29,986 bases of DNA from RGIG5952 sp045603485 (lineage in GTDB: Bacteria > Verrucomicrobiota > Kiritimatiellia > RFP12 > JAAYLN01). The stretch lies in the NCBI GenBank assembly GCA_045603485.1, contig JAZUMF010000012.1, positions 1 through 29,986 on the forward strand, given 5' to 3'. The position numbers and the translations under genes were made by a program. Shown here piece by piece: positions 1 through 7,764 of this stretch. The notes below the pieces were generated by a model. The model did not search any database and had not been told where the DNA came from. It was given only the letters and a program-made list of their open reading frames with translations. Within the stretch, counting starts at the first letter, position 1. Each line of letters starts with the position of its first letter.

Positions 1-254
1 TAGAGGGTCTTTACGCGATAGATCAGCATTTCTTCAGTAATCTCGGTTGGTATTGGAACATGGGCAAGGATATGGAAATGGTTGTCCATTACGCAATAGT
101 TGAGTAGCTCTATGCCGCTGAAGATGGCTATGCGGCGAAGCATGTCGACAAAGACCGACTTGCCCTCTGGGCTCAATAGAAACTGCTGCAGGGCGCAGCG
201 GCTTACAATGTGGTAGTAACCTTCTCCGTCATTTTTGATTCGTGGCTTACGCAT
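1..254 (-). CDS. REP-associated tyrosine transposase (RAYT, Y1_Tnp / IS200-like), 5' part only
   Basis: Only the N-terminal 84 or so residues are present; the gene runs off the left edge. The protein starts MRKPRIKNDGEGYYHIVSR and carries the HUH-type metal-binding motif in VMDNHFHILAHVP at about residues 59-71, the signature of the IS200/Y1 transposase fold used by RAYT proteins. The catalytic tyrosine would lie beyond the edge. The ATG at 254 is preceded by AAGGAG with good spacing and by a near-consensus promoter at 286-314, so this copy looks intact at its 5' end. RAYTs nick and join short palindromic REP elements and are usually single domesticated genes. The family call is strong. The exact target sequence is unknown, although GC-rich repeats lie just upstream. 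Confidence 0.88.
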   Translation of the reverse strand, partial: MRKPRIKNDGEGYYHIVSRCALQQFLLSPEGKSVFVDMLRRIAIFSGIELLNYCVMDNHFHILAHVPIPTEITEEMLIYRVKTL

Positions 255-285
255 AATTGACTCCTTATTTTTAGATTGTGTAATA

Positions 286-314
286 AGTATATTGGATAAA
301 AGAGATATTGTCAA
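286..314 (-). promoter_or_regulatory. Sigma-70-type promoter of the left RAYT gene
   Basis: On the minus strand a perfect -35 (TTGACA, 309-314) is followed by a 17-nt spacer and a TATACT -10 (286-291). The expected start of transcription is about 25 nt before the RAYT ATG at 254. The bases just upstream (GTCAGACTATTTGACTTGACA split around the -35) belong to a motif found three more times in this window, near 27223, 27366 and 29177. Confidence 0.8.
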
Positions 315-325
315 GTCAAATAGTC

Positions 326-357
326 TGACACCGCGGAGCGATGACACTGCGGAGCAA
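326..357. repeat. Two 16-bp GC-rich direct repeats upstream of the RAYT promoter
   Basis: TGACACCGCGGAGCGA (326-341) is directly followed by TGACACTGCGGAGCAA (342-357), which matches it at 14 of 16 positions. A decayed third unit (GCAACACCGCAAAA) follows. They are much richer in GC than the surrounding bases. The position next to a RAYT gene suggests REP-like target or relic sequences, but this is an inference. Confidence 0.55.
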
Positions 358-447
358 GAGCAACACCGCAAAACAATCTAACAACTGCACAAAAGAATTC
401 GTGTACTGCGAAAGCCATATTTCGCATTTGTTTCCTTCTTGTGTCTC

Positions 448-1149
448 TCATCTCCTGCGGCTCATAAGTCGAAGCAAATACAGAAACAAGTTTATGAAAT
501 CAAGATATAGCGTTAATGCCCCCATGATTCCGACCTTGTGCATCGTTGCACCATCTAATTCCTCGGAAGCCGCTATGCGTTTGATCTTCTGCGCATCGTA
601 CATTGTAATCCCCGTAAAGATGACGACTCCTGCTAACGACAGAATCCAATCAAGGCTGGAACTGCGGTAAAAGATGTTAATAATTCCAGCGATGATCAAC
701 CCCCAAAGCCCCATCCCACATATCGAACCTATGGAGGATAGGTCTTCTTTTGTAAAAGTCCCCCAAAGAGCCAGACCACCGAACATCCCCGCCGTTATGA
801 AAAACACCCTCTGAACAAGTGCCAGTTCATATGCTATGAACACAATTGAAAGCGTTAGCCCATTCAACACCGAGTACCCAAGAAACATTGCATGGGCTAT
901 CAATACAGGAAGTTTGTTGATTGTCCTTGATAAGACAAAGACAAGCGCGAGTTCTGAAAAAATGCAAACACTAATCCCCGCGCCAGTCAATATGCGCTGC
1001 CCCAGGCCGCTGACCGCAGTGTACCACGCGACAATGCCTGACAGCGCGAGCCCCGCGAACATCCATCTATATACAAACTTGAATATAGTCGCTACCTGGA
1101 GCTGTTCCATGTGTGAAGCATATTCAAACTTGCTTTCATAGTCTATCAT
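448..1149 (-). CDS. Bax inhibitor-1 / YccA-YbhL family integral membrane protein
   Basis: The 233-residue protein has a short soluble N-terminus and then about seven hydrophobic helices spread evenly to the C-terminus. This is the size and layout of bacterial BI-1 family proteins (PF01027). The late segment GITMYDAQKIKR followed by GALTLYLDFINLFLYLLRL is the characteristic BI-1 signature; the Asp residues there belong to the pH/calcium-sensing region known in BsYetJ. The role is probably ion (calcium) leak or membrane-stress adaptation in the inner membrane; no direct function can be read here. The ATG is chosen because AAGGGAG sits 7 nt upstream. It is separated by 45 bp from the TerB/J-domain gene upstream, so it could be the last gene of that transcript. 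Confidence 0.93.
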   Translation of the reverse strand: MIDYESKFEYASHMEQLQVATIFKFVYRWMFAGLALSGIVAWYTAVSGLGQRILTGAGISVCIFSELALVFVLSRTINKLPVLIAHAMFLGYSVLNGLTLSIVFIAYELALVQRVFFITAGMFGGLALWGTFTKEDLSSIGSICGMGLWGLIIAGIINIFYRSSSLDWILSLAGVVIFTGITMYDAQKIKRIAASEELDGATMHKVGIMGALTLYLDFINLFLYLLRLMSRRR

Positions 1150-1194
1150 TGTATTCTCCCTTTGTTAAACTTACGAATAATGGAACTATATAGA

Positions 1195-2205
1195 TTAAAA
1201 ACCTCTTAAATTACGGATGTCTTTCCAGGCTACATTGACTTGCGCCATATACTCCGTTGCCTTTTTAATCATCTCCTCAGGCACACCATTTGCTCGCAAT
1301 AAATCTGGGTGATAACGTTTAGCAATTCTACGATAGGCCGACTTCAATTCTTCTACTGTAGCCGTTGATTCCGATTCAAGGATTTCGTACGCCTCAAGTA
1401 TCGAAGACCTACCACTCACATAAGTACGATTCCAATCACGCATTTTCTTTTCTTCGCTTTGCGATTTTCTCTTTGCTTCTTCCTTATCGCATTCTATGAA
1501 TGTGGCTCTACGACGACGATAAATGATATTGTAATATTCTCTGGGAATATTTAGACAATCACAAATGTTTTGCAGTATCTCTTTTTCTGCAGGATGTAGC
1601 CTTCCATCTGCACAAGCAACATCCCAAAGGAGTTCATAAAGAAAATAACAGATTTCTGGAGTAGCAACTTGACTACTAAACTTTTCAGCATACCAATATA
1701 CTGAGTTTTCCTTGTCCTTTGCTATATTGAAGATGTTGGCACAATACTCTCGTCTCCGCTGCGCAATCTCAAATTGCGTAAATACTTTCTCAATCACATT
1801 TACTTCCTCTGCCCTTACACGCCCATCCGCATTGGACATCTTGGCTAAAATGCTGAAAAGGTAGTAAAGAAATTCCGTTTCTTGTTGGAGCCTCATTCGA
1901 TCCGCTTCTTCAAGTTTCTTTTTCCTTTCTTCTTCTAGTTTCTTTACCCTTTCCTCTTCAAGTTTCTTTTCTAATTTTGTCGTTGGAAATATTTCAGCGA
2001 AAAATTCTACAACAATCTTAAAGAAATCTACAACATAACTAAATAATCCAGTTAAAATTACAGCATAAAATAAAGATTGAACACCTAACCAAAGCCCAAA
2101 TAAGAATTTTAGCAGGAAACCTACATCCTCAGGCCAATCTGCAAAAATAAGAAGCAAAACCCAAAGGATAGGCCATATTACGAGCAAAAAAACAATAAAA
2201 ATCAT
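1195..2205 (-). CDS. Membrane-anchored TerB / J-domain (DjlA-like) co-chaperone
   Basis: From N to C: two hydrophobic helices (about residues 1-24 and 35-65), a highly charged Lys/Glu coiled coil (about 75-108), a TerB-like alpha-helical domain (about 114-230) with paired acidic turns NADGRVRAEE and CADGRLHPAE, and a C-terminal J domain (about 270-336) with the HPD triad that stimulates DnaK ATPase. This is the DjlA architecture: a membrane co-chaperone that recruits Hsp70 to the inner membrane. The start is uncertain. A TTG at 2214 overlaps the TGA of the upstream gene, while the ATG at 2205 has GAGG only 3 nt away; I chose the ATG. It is the last gene of an AT-rich three-gene set, so its client may be linked to the upstream products. 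Confidence 0.85.
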   Translation of the reverse strand: MIFIVFLLVIWPILWVLLLIFADWPEDVGFLLKFLFGLWLGVQSLFYAVILTGLFSYVVDFFKIVVEFFAEIFPTTKLEKKLEEERVKKLEEERKKKLEEADRMRLQQETEFLYYLFSILAKMSNADGRVRAEEVNVIEKVFTQFEIAQRRREYCANIFNIAKDKENSVYWYAEKFSSQVATPEICYFLYELLWDVACADGRLHPAEKEILQNICDCLNIPREYYNIIYRRRRATFIECDKEEAKRKSQSEEKKMRDWNRTYVSGRSSILEAYEILESESTATVEELKSAYRRIAKRYHPDLLRANGVPEEMIKKATEYMAQVNVAWKDIRNLRGF

Positions 2206-2210
2206 ACGCC

Positions 2211-2540
2211 TCAATGCCTAGTTATTTGATACCCATTAAAGGTTTTAACAGCCGTATAGTTCAGTCCTGAATACTTACCATCCCCAGTGCGTTTCATTTT
2301 AATCACTTCTCCATTATTGAGGGTAAGATATCCGACACCATTACGAACCGTAAAATCTCGTGCATTTACACCATAATCTAAATATGGTGTAAACTCTCCC
2401 ATTTCACTAGGCGGGCTTGAATAGTCTTCCTTAATGCGCTTATTCGCTCGTTTTTCACATGAGTCAATGACACATCCTCCCATAAGCAAAATAAGCATGA
2501 AAATACAACCACAACCATTATCATCTCTTTGACGATTCAT
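2211..2540 (-). CDS. Small lipoprotein-like hypothetical protein
   Basis: The 109-residue protein has a charged start (MNRQRDDNGCGC), a short hydrophobic stretch and LLMGGC, which resembles a lipobox with Cys at about residue 23. It is therefore plausibly an exported lipoprotein or a single-pass membrane protein. The remainder (about residues 50-109) is polar with alternating hydrophobics, for example VRNGVGYLTLNNGEVIKMKR, suggesting a small beta domain. No family was recognised. GGGAG directly precedes the ATG, with another AGGGAG further up. It lies 22 bp behind the Sel1/HTH gene and its stop touches the TerB/J-domain gene, so the three are almost certainly co-transcribed. Confidence 0.7.
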   Translation of the reverse strand: MNRQRDDNGCGCIFMLILLMGGCVIDSCEKRANKRIKEDYSSPPSEMGEFTPYLDYGVNARDFTVRNGVGYLTLNNGEVIKMKRTGDGKYSGLNYTAVKTFNGYQITRH

Positions 2541-2562
2541 CTCCCTATCTCCCTAAAAATCC

Positions 2563-3924
2563 CTATTCTGCGTTTTCGCTTACATTTTCGAGTGGCTTTT
2601 CACCATGTGAAACAAGTATCTTGCTTATTTGGGTGAGATTATAAATTCCTGCGCTGAGACAGGCCTTGTAAATTATATCTTCTAGTATTGATGAAGACAG
2701 GGCATAACCTGCCGACGCTATAAATGCCTTAAATTCGGGTGGTGAAAGCTTAAGTGCAAATGCAAAAGCGATAGCTGTTCTCTTGGAAACTGGGCGAAGT
2801 TCATTTGTGACAATCGCCGAATATGTTTTGCGACTGATACCAGCCGCATGATAAACTTGCGGAGCATCATCATCAAACCGATCTCGTACATATAAAATAA
2901 GTCTTGCTGCGAAAGACGGATTTGCAGAATTTAGGTCTGGCATCTTAATCTCTATGCGAGAGGCGGGCTTTGGTACTTTCATATTTGGATTGACCTGACT
3001 TTTTAACCATTCACGATTTTCCTTATCACTTGAATCCGATGGCAAAGCAATACCGAAGGAAATAGTATCGTTTGTGACGCTAGGCTTATTACTTGCCTCC
3101 ATGGATTGCAAATCCAAGGCAATTAAAAGGTCAACACAAATGCTACCATCAAATGACTCGTTTGTATATTTCCCTACCAGTTCTTTTGTATACTTATCAT
3201 CGCATTTTAGAGCCTTGAATATTAAATCCTTTGCGACATTTAAATTCCGAGACACTTCAGTACCGCGTACATATAAAACAGCCAAAGTCCTCATACAATC
3301 GGGGATATTAAGACGCACTCCCTCTTCTAGCAATTCAAGAGCGCGCTCTTTATTTCTCGGTATTTTACCAGACAAATAAAAGGTGGCTAAATTACAGATC
3401 GCTTTACCATGCTTTTGGCTAGCTGCTTTTTCAAGCCAATTGATACTGCAATCATATTCTCCAGACAACCAGAGCATTCCTCCATACGCATTCTGTGCAT
3501 CTGCATTACCTGACTCAGCAGCAAGCTTCAAATTCTCAAAAGATTTTTTGTATAGTTCATCGGCAGTCTTTATATCAATATGATGGAGACCATACCCATA
3601 ACGATAGCAAGCCGATTGATAAAATGGAAGGGCCCACATATTATCTTGGACGCATTCGCAATCATCTATATAAAGAATCGTGAAAAAATCCCTGTCATTC
3701 CAAAGTTCTATAATATCTTCATTTGTATACTTGGACTTCTTCTTATTGATGACTCTGAACTCATAATTATCATCCATAACGATTTGAAAATCATCATCAT
3801 CATCTTGTTCTTCTTGGGACAAAATAGTATTAAGTATCAAATCGAGATCCTTACCAAAAAGATCAGGCTCTTTTGAGTTACGCGAGTTTAGTGCGCCAAG
3901 TGGTTTTTCTTGCCCATAATTCAT
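2563..3924 (-). CDS. Sel1/TPR-like repeat protein with a C-terminal HTH-like domain
   Basis: With the ATG at 3924 the protein has 453 residues. There is an acidic N-terminal region with a DDDDD run near residues 41-45, then Sel1-like helical repeats (about 130-245; for example ESGNADAQNAYGGMLWLSGE and KAICNLATFYLSG). A polar linker leads to a C-terminal domain (about 335-445) containing RPVSKRTAIAFAFALKLSP and IASAGYALSSSI. That ending resembles the lambda-repressor-like domain found at the C-terminus of diverse bacterial sensor and macro-domain proteins. It suggests a protein-interaction scaffold that may bind DNA or a partner. The frame stays open up to a TTG at 4029, but that extension has no clear ribosome site and overlaps a perfect inverted repeat, so I prefer the internal ATG. 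It is the first gene of the AT-rich set. Confidence 0.72.
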   Translation of the reverse strand: MNYGQEKPLGALNSRNSKEPDLFGKDLDLILNTILSQEEQDDDDDFQIVMDDNYEFRVINKKKSKYTNEDIIELWNDRDFFTILYIDDCECVQDNMWALPFYQSACYRYGYGLHHIDIKTADELYKKSFENLKLAAESGNADAQNAYGGMLWLSGEYDCSINWLEKAASQKHGKAICNLATFYLSGKIPRNKERALELLEEGVRLNIPDCMRTLAVLYVRGTEVSRNLNVAKDLIFKALKCDDKYTKELVGKYTNESFDGSICVDLLIALDLQSMEASNKPSVTNDTISFGIALPSDSSDKENREWLKSQVNPNMKVPKPASRIEIKMPDLNSANPSFAARLILYVRDRFDDDAPQVYHAAGISRKTYSAIVTNELRPVSKRTAIAFAFALKLSPPEFKAFIASAGYALSSSILEDIIYKACLSAGIYNLTQISKILVSHGEKPLENVSENAE

Positions 3925-3992
3925 AATTTGCCCATCAAATAAATTCAAGACCAAAACAATATTAACATAATTTTGCGAGATACGACGAAAAT

Positions 3993-4009
3993 GTCTTCGT
4001 TTTGAAGAC
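3993..4009. promoter_or_regulatory. Perfect inverted repeat, candidate operator for the Sel1/HTH gene
   Basis: GTCTTC (3993-3998) and GAAGAC (4004-4009) are perfect inverted arms with a 5-bp spacer. They lie about 70-85 bp upstream of the Sel1/HTH ATG in the divergent region with the TIM-barrel gene. Size and spacing suit a dimeric HTH regulator. The link to this gene's own HTH domain is inference. Confidence 0.35.
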
Positions 4010-4168
4010 GAATTAAAGCCTATCGTCAATTTTGACTGAAGTCTGCTTTATGAGTAGAGGCTTAGCTAGGCATCGGAGCAATTAAAACACTTGAAATCTT
4101 TTTCAGTGTAATTTATCATTGTATAAAGGTAAAACGCTTCTACAACTTTTTGTTCATAATGGTGTATC

Positions 4169-5953
4169 ATGGCTAGGGAATTTCTCTTTTCAAATCTTAA
4201 GGAATGCTTTGCTCCGTCTGACAATCTTTCAGAATACGGAGACATAGACAAGTGGCGGACCGTTTCATACCGTGCAAATGAGATAAAAGGAACGATGCTT
4301 TCATCTTTAATGGAATGCGTTCCTCGGGATGTCTCTTTTGACCCGAAGCTTACCGGGTGGTATAAGATTTATGTTGGTTTGCCGTGTATCAACAATCAAA
4401 TTATCGAACTGAAACTTTCGCAGGACAAGAGTTTTTTCAGGCTCTCTCCATTAACTCAAAATTGGCTATGTAAAAACATTGAGGAGGTTTTTTGGCGATA
4501 TGCCAAAATGGACGGTGAGTCGCTAACGCTTTCAAAGTCTAACTTCCCGGGAAATCCTCGCCCTGGTATGCTTGCATGGATTCGTTTTGTCGAAATGACG
4601 GATGAGGAAGTCGCACGGGTACTTAGAGACCGTCAATCAAGCGAAACGAAGAATCTCTATGTGACTGACGATATTCACAACTGCATGTATGAATGCGACA
4701 CTTCGATATCGGGCTTTTGGAATAGAGTTGCAGCACCTTACGAAGATTCTGACGCAGAATGGCTTTCTGTCGAGCGAACGGATGTCTTTGTCTTGGGCAA
4801 GACACCGAATGATAGAGATGATTTGCACGCATTTAATAGAGTTGGCGACAGAAATGTCCAAAAAAACGCGCACAATTTTGACCAGATTGCATTGATGAAA
4901 GAGCTTGTCGATAGCGGGCACCGTTACAATCTGAAGATGAGCATTTCTCTTCGCATGGGAGCTTGGGGCATAGGATACCCATTCGACCAGTGTTATTTTG
5001 ACTATGACTTTTTCTTGAAGAATCTTCATTTATGCTGCAAAATGCGCCACGGCGTCAACGCCAAGGCTTTGTCATATGCATACGAGGAGGTTCAGAATCT
5101 CGTCTTAAAGCTATTACTTGAGATGGCTGATAGCGGCTGTGATGCCGTTACATTGATTGCCCATCGCGGCATTCCATATATCCTATATGAGGAGCCTGTT
5201 GTTAAGCTTTTTACCGAGAGGTTTGGATTTAAGCCATACGACTTGCCTTTGGACGACCCGCGCCTGAATGAGATACACTGCGAGATTATGACGGGATTCT
5301 TCCGCAAATTGCGAAAAGCTCTTGATGAAGCTCATCCTGAGCGCAGAGTTGAAATTCACTTGCGCTCTCTTTACAGTCTCTACGACACGAAATATATCGG
5401 CATTGATGCAAAAAAACTTGCAGAAGAGGGCTTGATTGACGCAATTATCTCTTATCCGGTATCTTACCGTGAGACTTATGCCGATGGTGTAATCAAAGCC
5501 GACGGTCACATCGATATGGCGCGCTATGTCGACTCTTTCAACGATAAAAGCTTTTGTCACTTTGAGCATCGCCATGACTTCCACTATGTTGACCAAATTG
5601 CAGACTCAAGGGGGCAGTTGCAAGGTCCCGCCGACCTTGCAGGTTGCGTAAAGGAGTGGACTGACCTTGAAGCAAAGACAGGCGTGAGAATTTACTTTGA
5701 AATCATGCCGCGAATTATGACTGCCGACGAAATACGCGCCCGCGCCCTTGAACTGTATGATGCCGGCATAACCAGAATCGGGCTATGGGATAATTGCTTA
5801 AGAATTAACTACAAGGCTATGTGGTCGATAGCACGCAAACTTGGTCACAAGGAGGAGCTTCGTAAAGGCATTGACAGCGGCGTGACAATTCGCCAAGTCA
5901 CGGAGCTTGCCGGCTTCGATGTTGCAAGTTATCTTCCTGCCTGGGGCGGCTGA
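4169..5953 (+). CDS. Uncharacterised TIM-barrel protein, glycosyl-hydrolase-like (GH10/GHL-like)
   Basis: The protein has 594 residues and no signal peptide. Residues 1-165 form a probable beta-rich accessory domain (TGWYKIYVGLP, GMLAWIRFVEMTD). Residues 220-590 look like a TIM barrel: repeated strand-helix blocks with FDQIALMKELVDSGHRYNLK, SYAYEEVQNLVLKLLLEMAD, then LNEIHCEIMTGFFRKLRKAL. This block order is typical of large uncharacterised GH10-like proteins in Planctomycetes and Lentisphaerae. In many of those relatives the strand after EMAD carries an acidic ELDF-type motif; here it reads TLIAHRG, so a catalytic acid may be missing or relocated. There is no strong ribosome site; a CATAAT box ends 8 nt before the ATG, so a leaderless transcript is possible. 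It converges on uxuA with an 11-bp gap. A role in glycan use is inferred from context. Confidence 0.75.
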   Translation: MAREFLFSNLKECFAPSDNLSEYGDIDKWRTVSYRANEIKGTMLSSLMECVPRDVSFDPKLTGWYKIYVGLPCINNQIIELKLSQDKSFFRLSPLTQNWLCKNIEEVFWRYAKMDGESLTLSKSNFPGNPRPGMLAWIRFVEMTDEEVARVLRDRQSSETKNLYVTDDIHNCMYECDTSISGFWNRVAAPYEDSDAEWLSVERTDVFVLGKTPNDRDDLHAFNRVGDRNVQKNAHNFDQIALMKELVDSGHRYNLKMSISLRMGAWGIGYPFDQCYFDYDFFLKNLHLCCKMRHGVNAKALSYAYEEVQNLVLKLLLEMADSGCDAVTLIAHRGIPYILYEEPVVKLFTERFGFKPYDLPLDDPRLNEIHCEIMTGFFRKLRKALDEAHPERRVEIHLRSLYSLYDTKYIGIDAKKLAEEGLIDAIISYPVSYRETYADGVIKADGHIDMARYVDSFNDKSFCHFEHRHDFHYVDQIADSRGQLQGPADLAGCVKEWTDLEAKTGVRIYFEIMPRIMTADEIRARALELYDAGITRIGLWDNCLRINYKAMWSIARKLGHKEELRKGIDSGVTIRQVTELAGFDVASYLPAWGG

Positions 5954-5966
5954 GAACTGCCGTTTT
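5947..5966 (+). terminator. Weak hairpin at the convergent gene ends
   Basis: CGGC (5947-5950) pairs with GCCG (5959-5962) around an 8-nt loop and is followed by TTTT. The stem is short and overlaps the stop codon of the plus-strand gene, so termination is only a possibility. No other terminator is visible between the convergent genes. Confidence 0.25.
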
Positions 5967-6912
5967 ACGCATTCAATGCGTCTAAGATACCTTTCAAATA
6001 TCCAATGGCAAAGAGCCTGCCTAGCGCACCGTAGCCTGGGAGGTCGGGATTTTCGCCTTTCAGCGTGGGTACATGGTCTACGCGGACGGGAACATTTATG
6101 CCGTTGTCGATATAGCATTTCATGATGCTTGCCATATCAATATCGCCATTGTCGTGAAAGGTTTCGCGGAAGCTGTTTGGCGTGCCTGTTGTATTCCTGA
6201 AGTGGACGAGATATATTTTATCGGCAAACTCTTTGATTGTCTTTTTCAGGTCTTCACCCATGATAAAGTAGTTTGCCTGGCACATTGTTATTCCAAGGCT
6301 GTCACTTTGGACGATATCAAATACCGCCTTTTTGATATTTGCCTTGTTTATCATAATTCGTGAAACACCGCCAAGAGACGGCACGGGAGGGTCATCTGGA
6401 TGAAGGGCTAGTCTGATTCCATACTTTTCAGCCTCGGGAATTACCGCCTTTATAAAATATTCGTAATTGGCCCAGAGCGTATCGGCTGTGATTGCCGCGC
6501 CAGTGGGGACAAAGGCTTTGGCGTCAAAGGCTGTCACTTTTGAGCCTCCACGCTCAGGGAAATCATTTTGTGTGCGAAGCCAACCGATATGTGCCATGAA
6601 ATTAAAGCATATGGTATCGATATTTAGTGAACGCATTATCGGAAACATCTTTATGACGCCGTCGATACATTCGTCGCGCTTTTCATCGCCTGCCTTTATG
6701 TGGTCATGGAGGGCATTGGGCATGGGCTCGATAACGACTGGCTTGACGCCGAAATCAACAAACCGTTTATAGACCGTATCCCAATGGGTTTTATCGGTTA
6801 AATCAAAGGCGTTGTCTTCGGGAAGACGAATAACTCCGTGCATGACGCCGCACTGCTTCGCAATGTCCCATGCAGCGTCATGTTCGCTTTTGAAATAGTC
6901 GGCAAGTATCAC
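5965..6912 (-). CDS. uxuA: D-mannonate dehydratase
   Basis: Converts D-mannonate to 2-keto-3-deoxy-D-gluconate, the last step of the glucuronate branch before KDG kinase. The family signature LALHPDDPPVPSLGG is present at about residues 174-188, with further expected active-site blocks QANYFIMGE, YLVHFRNTTG and FHDNGDIDM, and VRVDHVPTL near the C-terminus. The 315 residues are shorter than the 350-395 usual for UxuA, but the core (alpha/beta)8 blocks are all there. The start is a GTG that shares one base with the TAG of the SDR gene; GGAGG lies 5-6 nt upstream, which supports it. It is the last gene of the long minus-strand run and is clearly coupled to the two genes before it, which supply its substrate. 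Confidence 0.93.
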   Translation of the reverse strand: MILADYFKSEHDAAWDIAKQCGVMHGVIRLPEDNAFDLTDKTHWDTVYKRFVDFGVKPVVIEPMPNALHDHIKAGDEKRDECIDGVIKMFPIMRSLNIDTICFNFMAHIGWLRTQNDFPERGGSKVTAFDAKAFVPTGAAITADTLWANYEYFIKAVIPEAEKYGIRLALHPDDPPVPSLGGVSRIMINKANIKKAVFDIVQSDSLGITMCQANYFIMGEDLKKTIKEFADKIYLVHFRNTTGTPNSFRETFHDNGDIDMASIMKCYIDNGINVPVRVDHVPTLKGENPDLPGYGALGRLFAIGYLKGILDALNA

Positions 6913-7760
6913 TAAACACCTCCAAGTGTCAGGAAGCCGCCATCAACAGGAATCGTTATGCCTGTGACAAAGCTCGACGCTTCATCATTCAGCAGCCACT
7001 TGACGCACCCTATTAGGTCTCGAGCCTCACCAAAGCGTCCCATTGGTGTATGTGAAATAACTTGTTCGCCACGCTTTGTTAAACCTTCTTCGACTGTCCC
7101 AAGGTAGGCTTTGCTGCGTTCATTTACCATAAACCCAGGAGCTATGGCGTTGATGCGGATATTGGCTGGTGCGAAATAGGCGGCAAGTGACTGTGTAAGA
7201 TTTGAAACTGCCGCCTTGCCCATTGCGTAGGCAAAACAACGCGTCAGGGGGCAATAGCTGTTCATTGAGGCAAAGTTTATGACTGCTCCTCCGCCCTTTT
7301 TGACCATTTGCTTGGCAAAAGCCATCGTTGGAAGAAATGTTCCCATTGTATTAGTCAAGAGAACGCGCTCGAAGGCTTCCATATCTACATTAAAGAGACC
7401 CCGCTGCCCATCTTCAAGCCCGCCCGTCAATTCACGCGGGTCAAACTTGGTTAGTGTGGGCATGGCTTTGGCATCGTTACCGCCAGCCCCATTGATTAAA
7501 AAGTCGCACCCTCCAAGCTCTTCGACTGTCTTTGCAAGGCTCTCTACTGCGTCAGCATCTCTTACATCGGCAACCTTGATTACTGGGATAACGCCTCCTG
7601 ACGCTTCAATCTTTTCTTTGGTTTTGATGAGTTTGTCTTCGCTTCTGCCAACGAGGACTACCTTGCCTCCTTCGAGCGCAATCTCAATTGCTATTTCGGA
7701 GCAAAGTGTTCCACCAGCTCCTGTCACAACAGCGATTTTTCCATCAAAGAGCTTTCCCAT
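6912..7760 (-). CDS. SDR-family fructuronate reductase (D-mannonate oxidoreductase, YjmF-like)
   Basis: A short-chain dehydrogenase that most likely reduces D-fructuronate to D-mannonate with NAD(P)H. From the ATG at 7760 it has 282 residues. The nucleotide loop is TGAGGTLC (13-20); the last position of the usual TGxxxGxG is Cys, as in the YjmF-type mannonate oxidoreductase subgroup. The catalytic set is visible: NGAGGN near residue 90, Ser165, and YAMGK with Tyr178 and Lys182. The frame extends to an ATG at 7802, but AAGAGGT sits 7 nt before the inner ATG and the extension overlaps uxaC, so the inner start is chosen. It is placed exactly between uxaC (4-bp gap) and uxuA (1-bp overlap), in pathway order. 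This replaces the unrelated E. coli UxuB family. Confidence 0.9.
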   Translation of the reverse strand: MGKLFDGKIAVVTGAGGTLCSEIAIEIALEGGKVVLVGRSEDKLIKTKEKIEASGGVIPVIKVADVRDADAVESLAKTVEELGGCDFLINGAGGNDAKAMPTLTKFDPRELTGGLEDGQRGLFNVDMEAFERVLLTNTMGTFLPTMAFAKQMVKKGGGAVINFASMNSYCPLTRCFAYAMGKAAVSNLTQSLAAYFAPANIRINAIAPGFMVNERSKAYLGTVEEGLTKRGEQVISHTPMGRFGEARDLIGCVKWLLNDEASSFVTGITIPVDGGFLTLGGV

Positions 7761-7764
7761 TGTT

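Noticed and set aside
341..670. Plus-strand 109-codon frame
   Set aside because: Mostly antisense to the Bax-inhibitor-1 family gene and starts within the GC-rich repeats; no motif.
3925..4029. TTG-initiated N-terminal extension of the Sel1/HTH protein
   Set aside because: TTG start without ribosome site, overlapping a perfect inverted repeat; the internal ATG gives a natural N-terminus. Not fully excluded.
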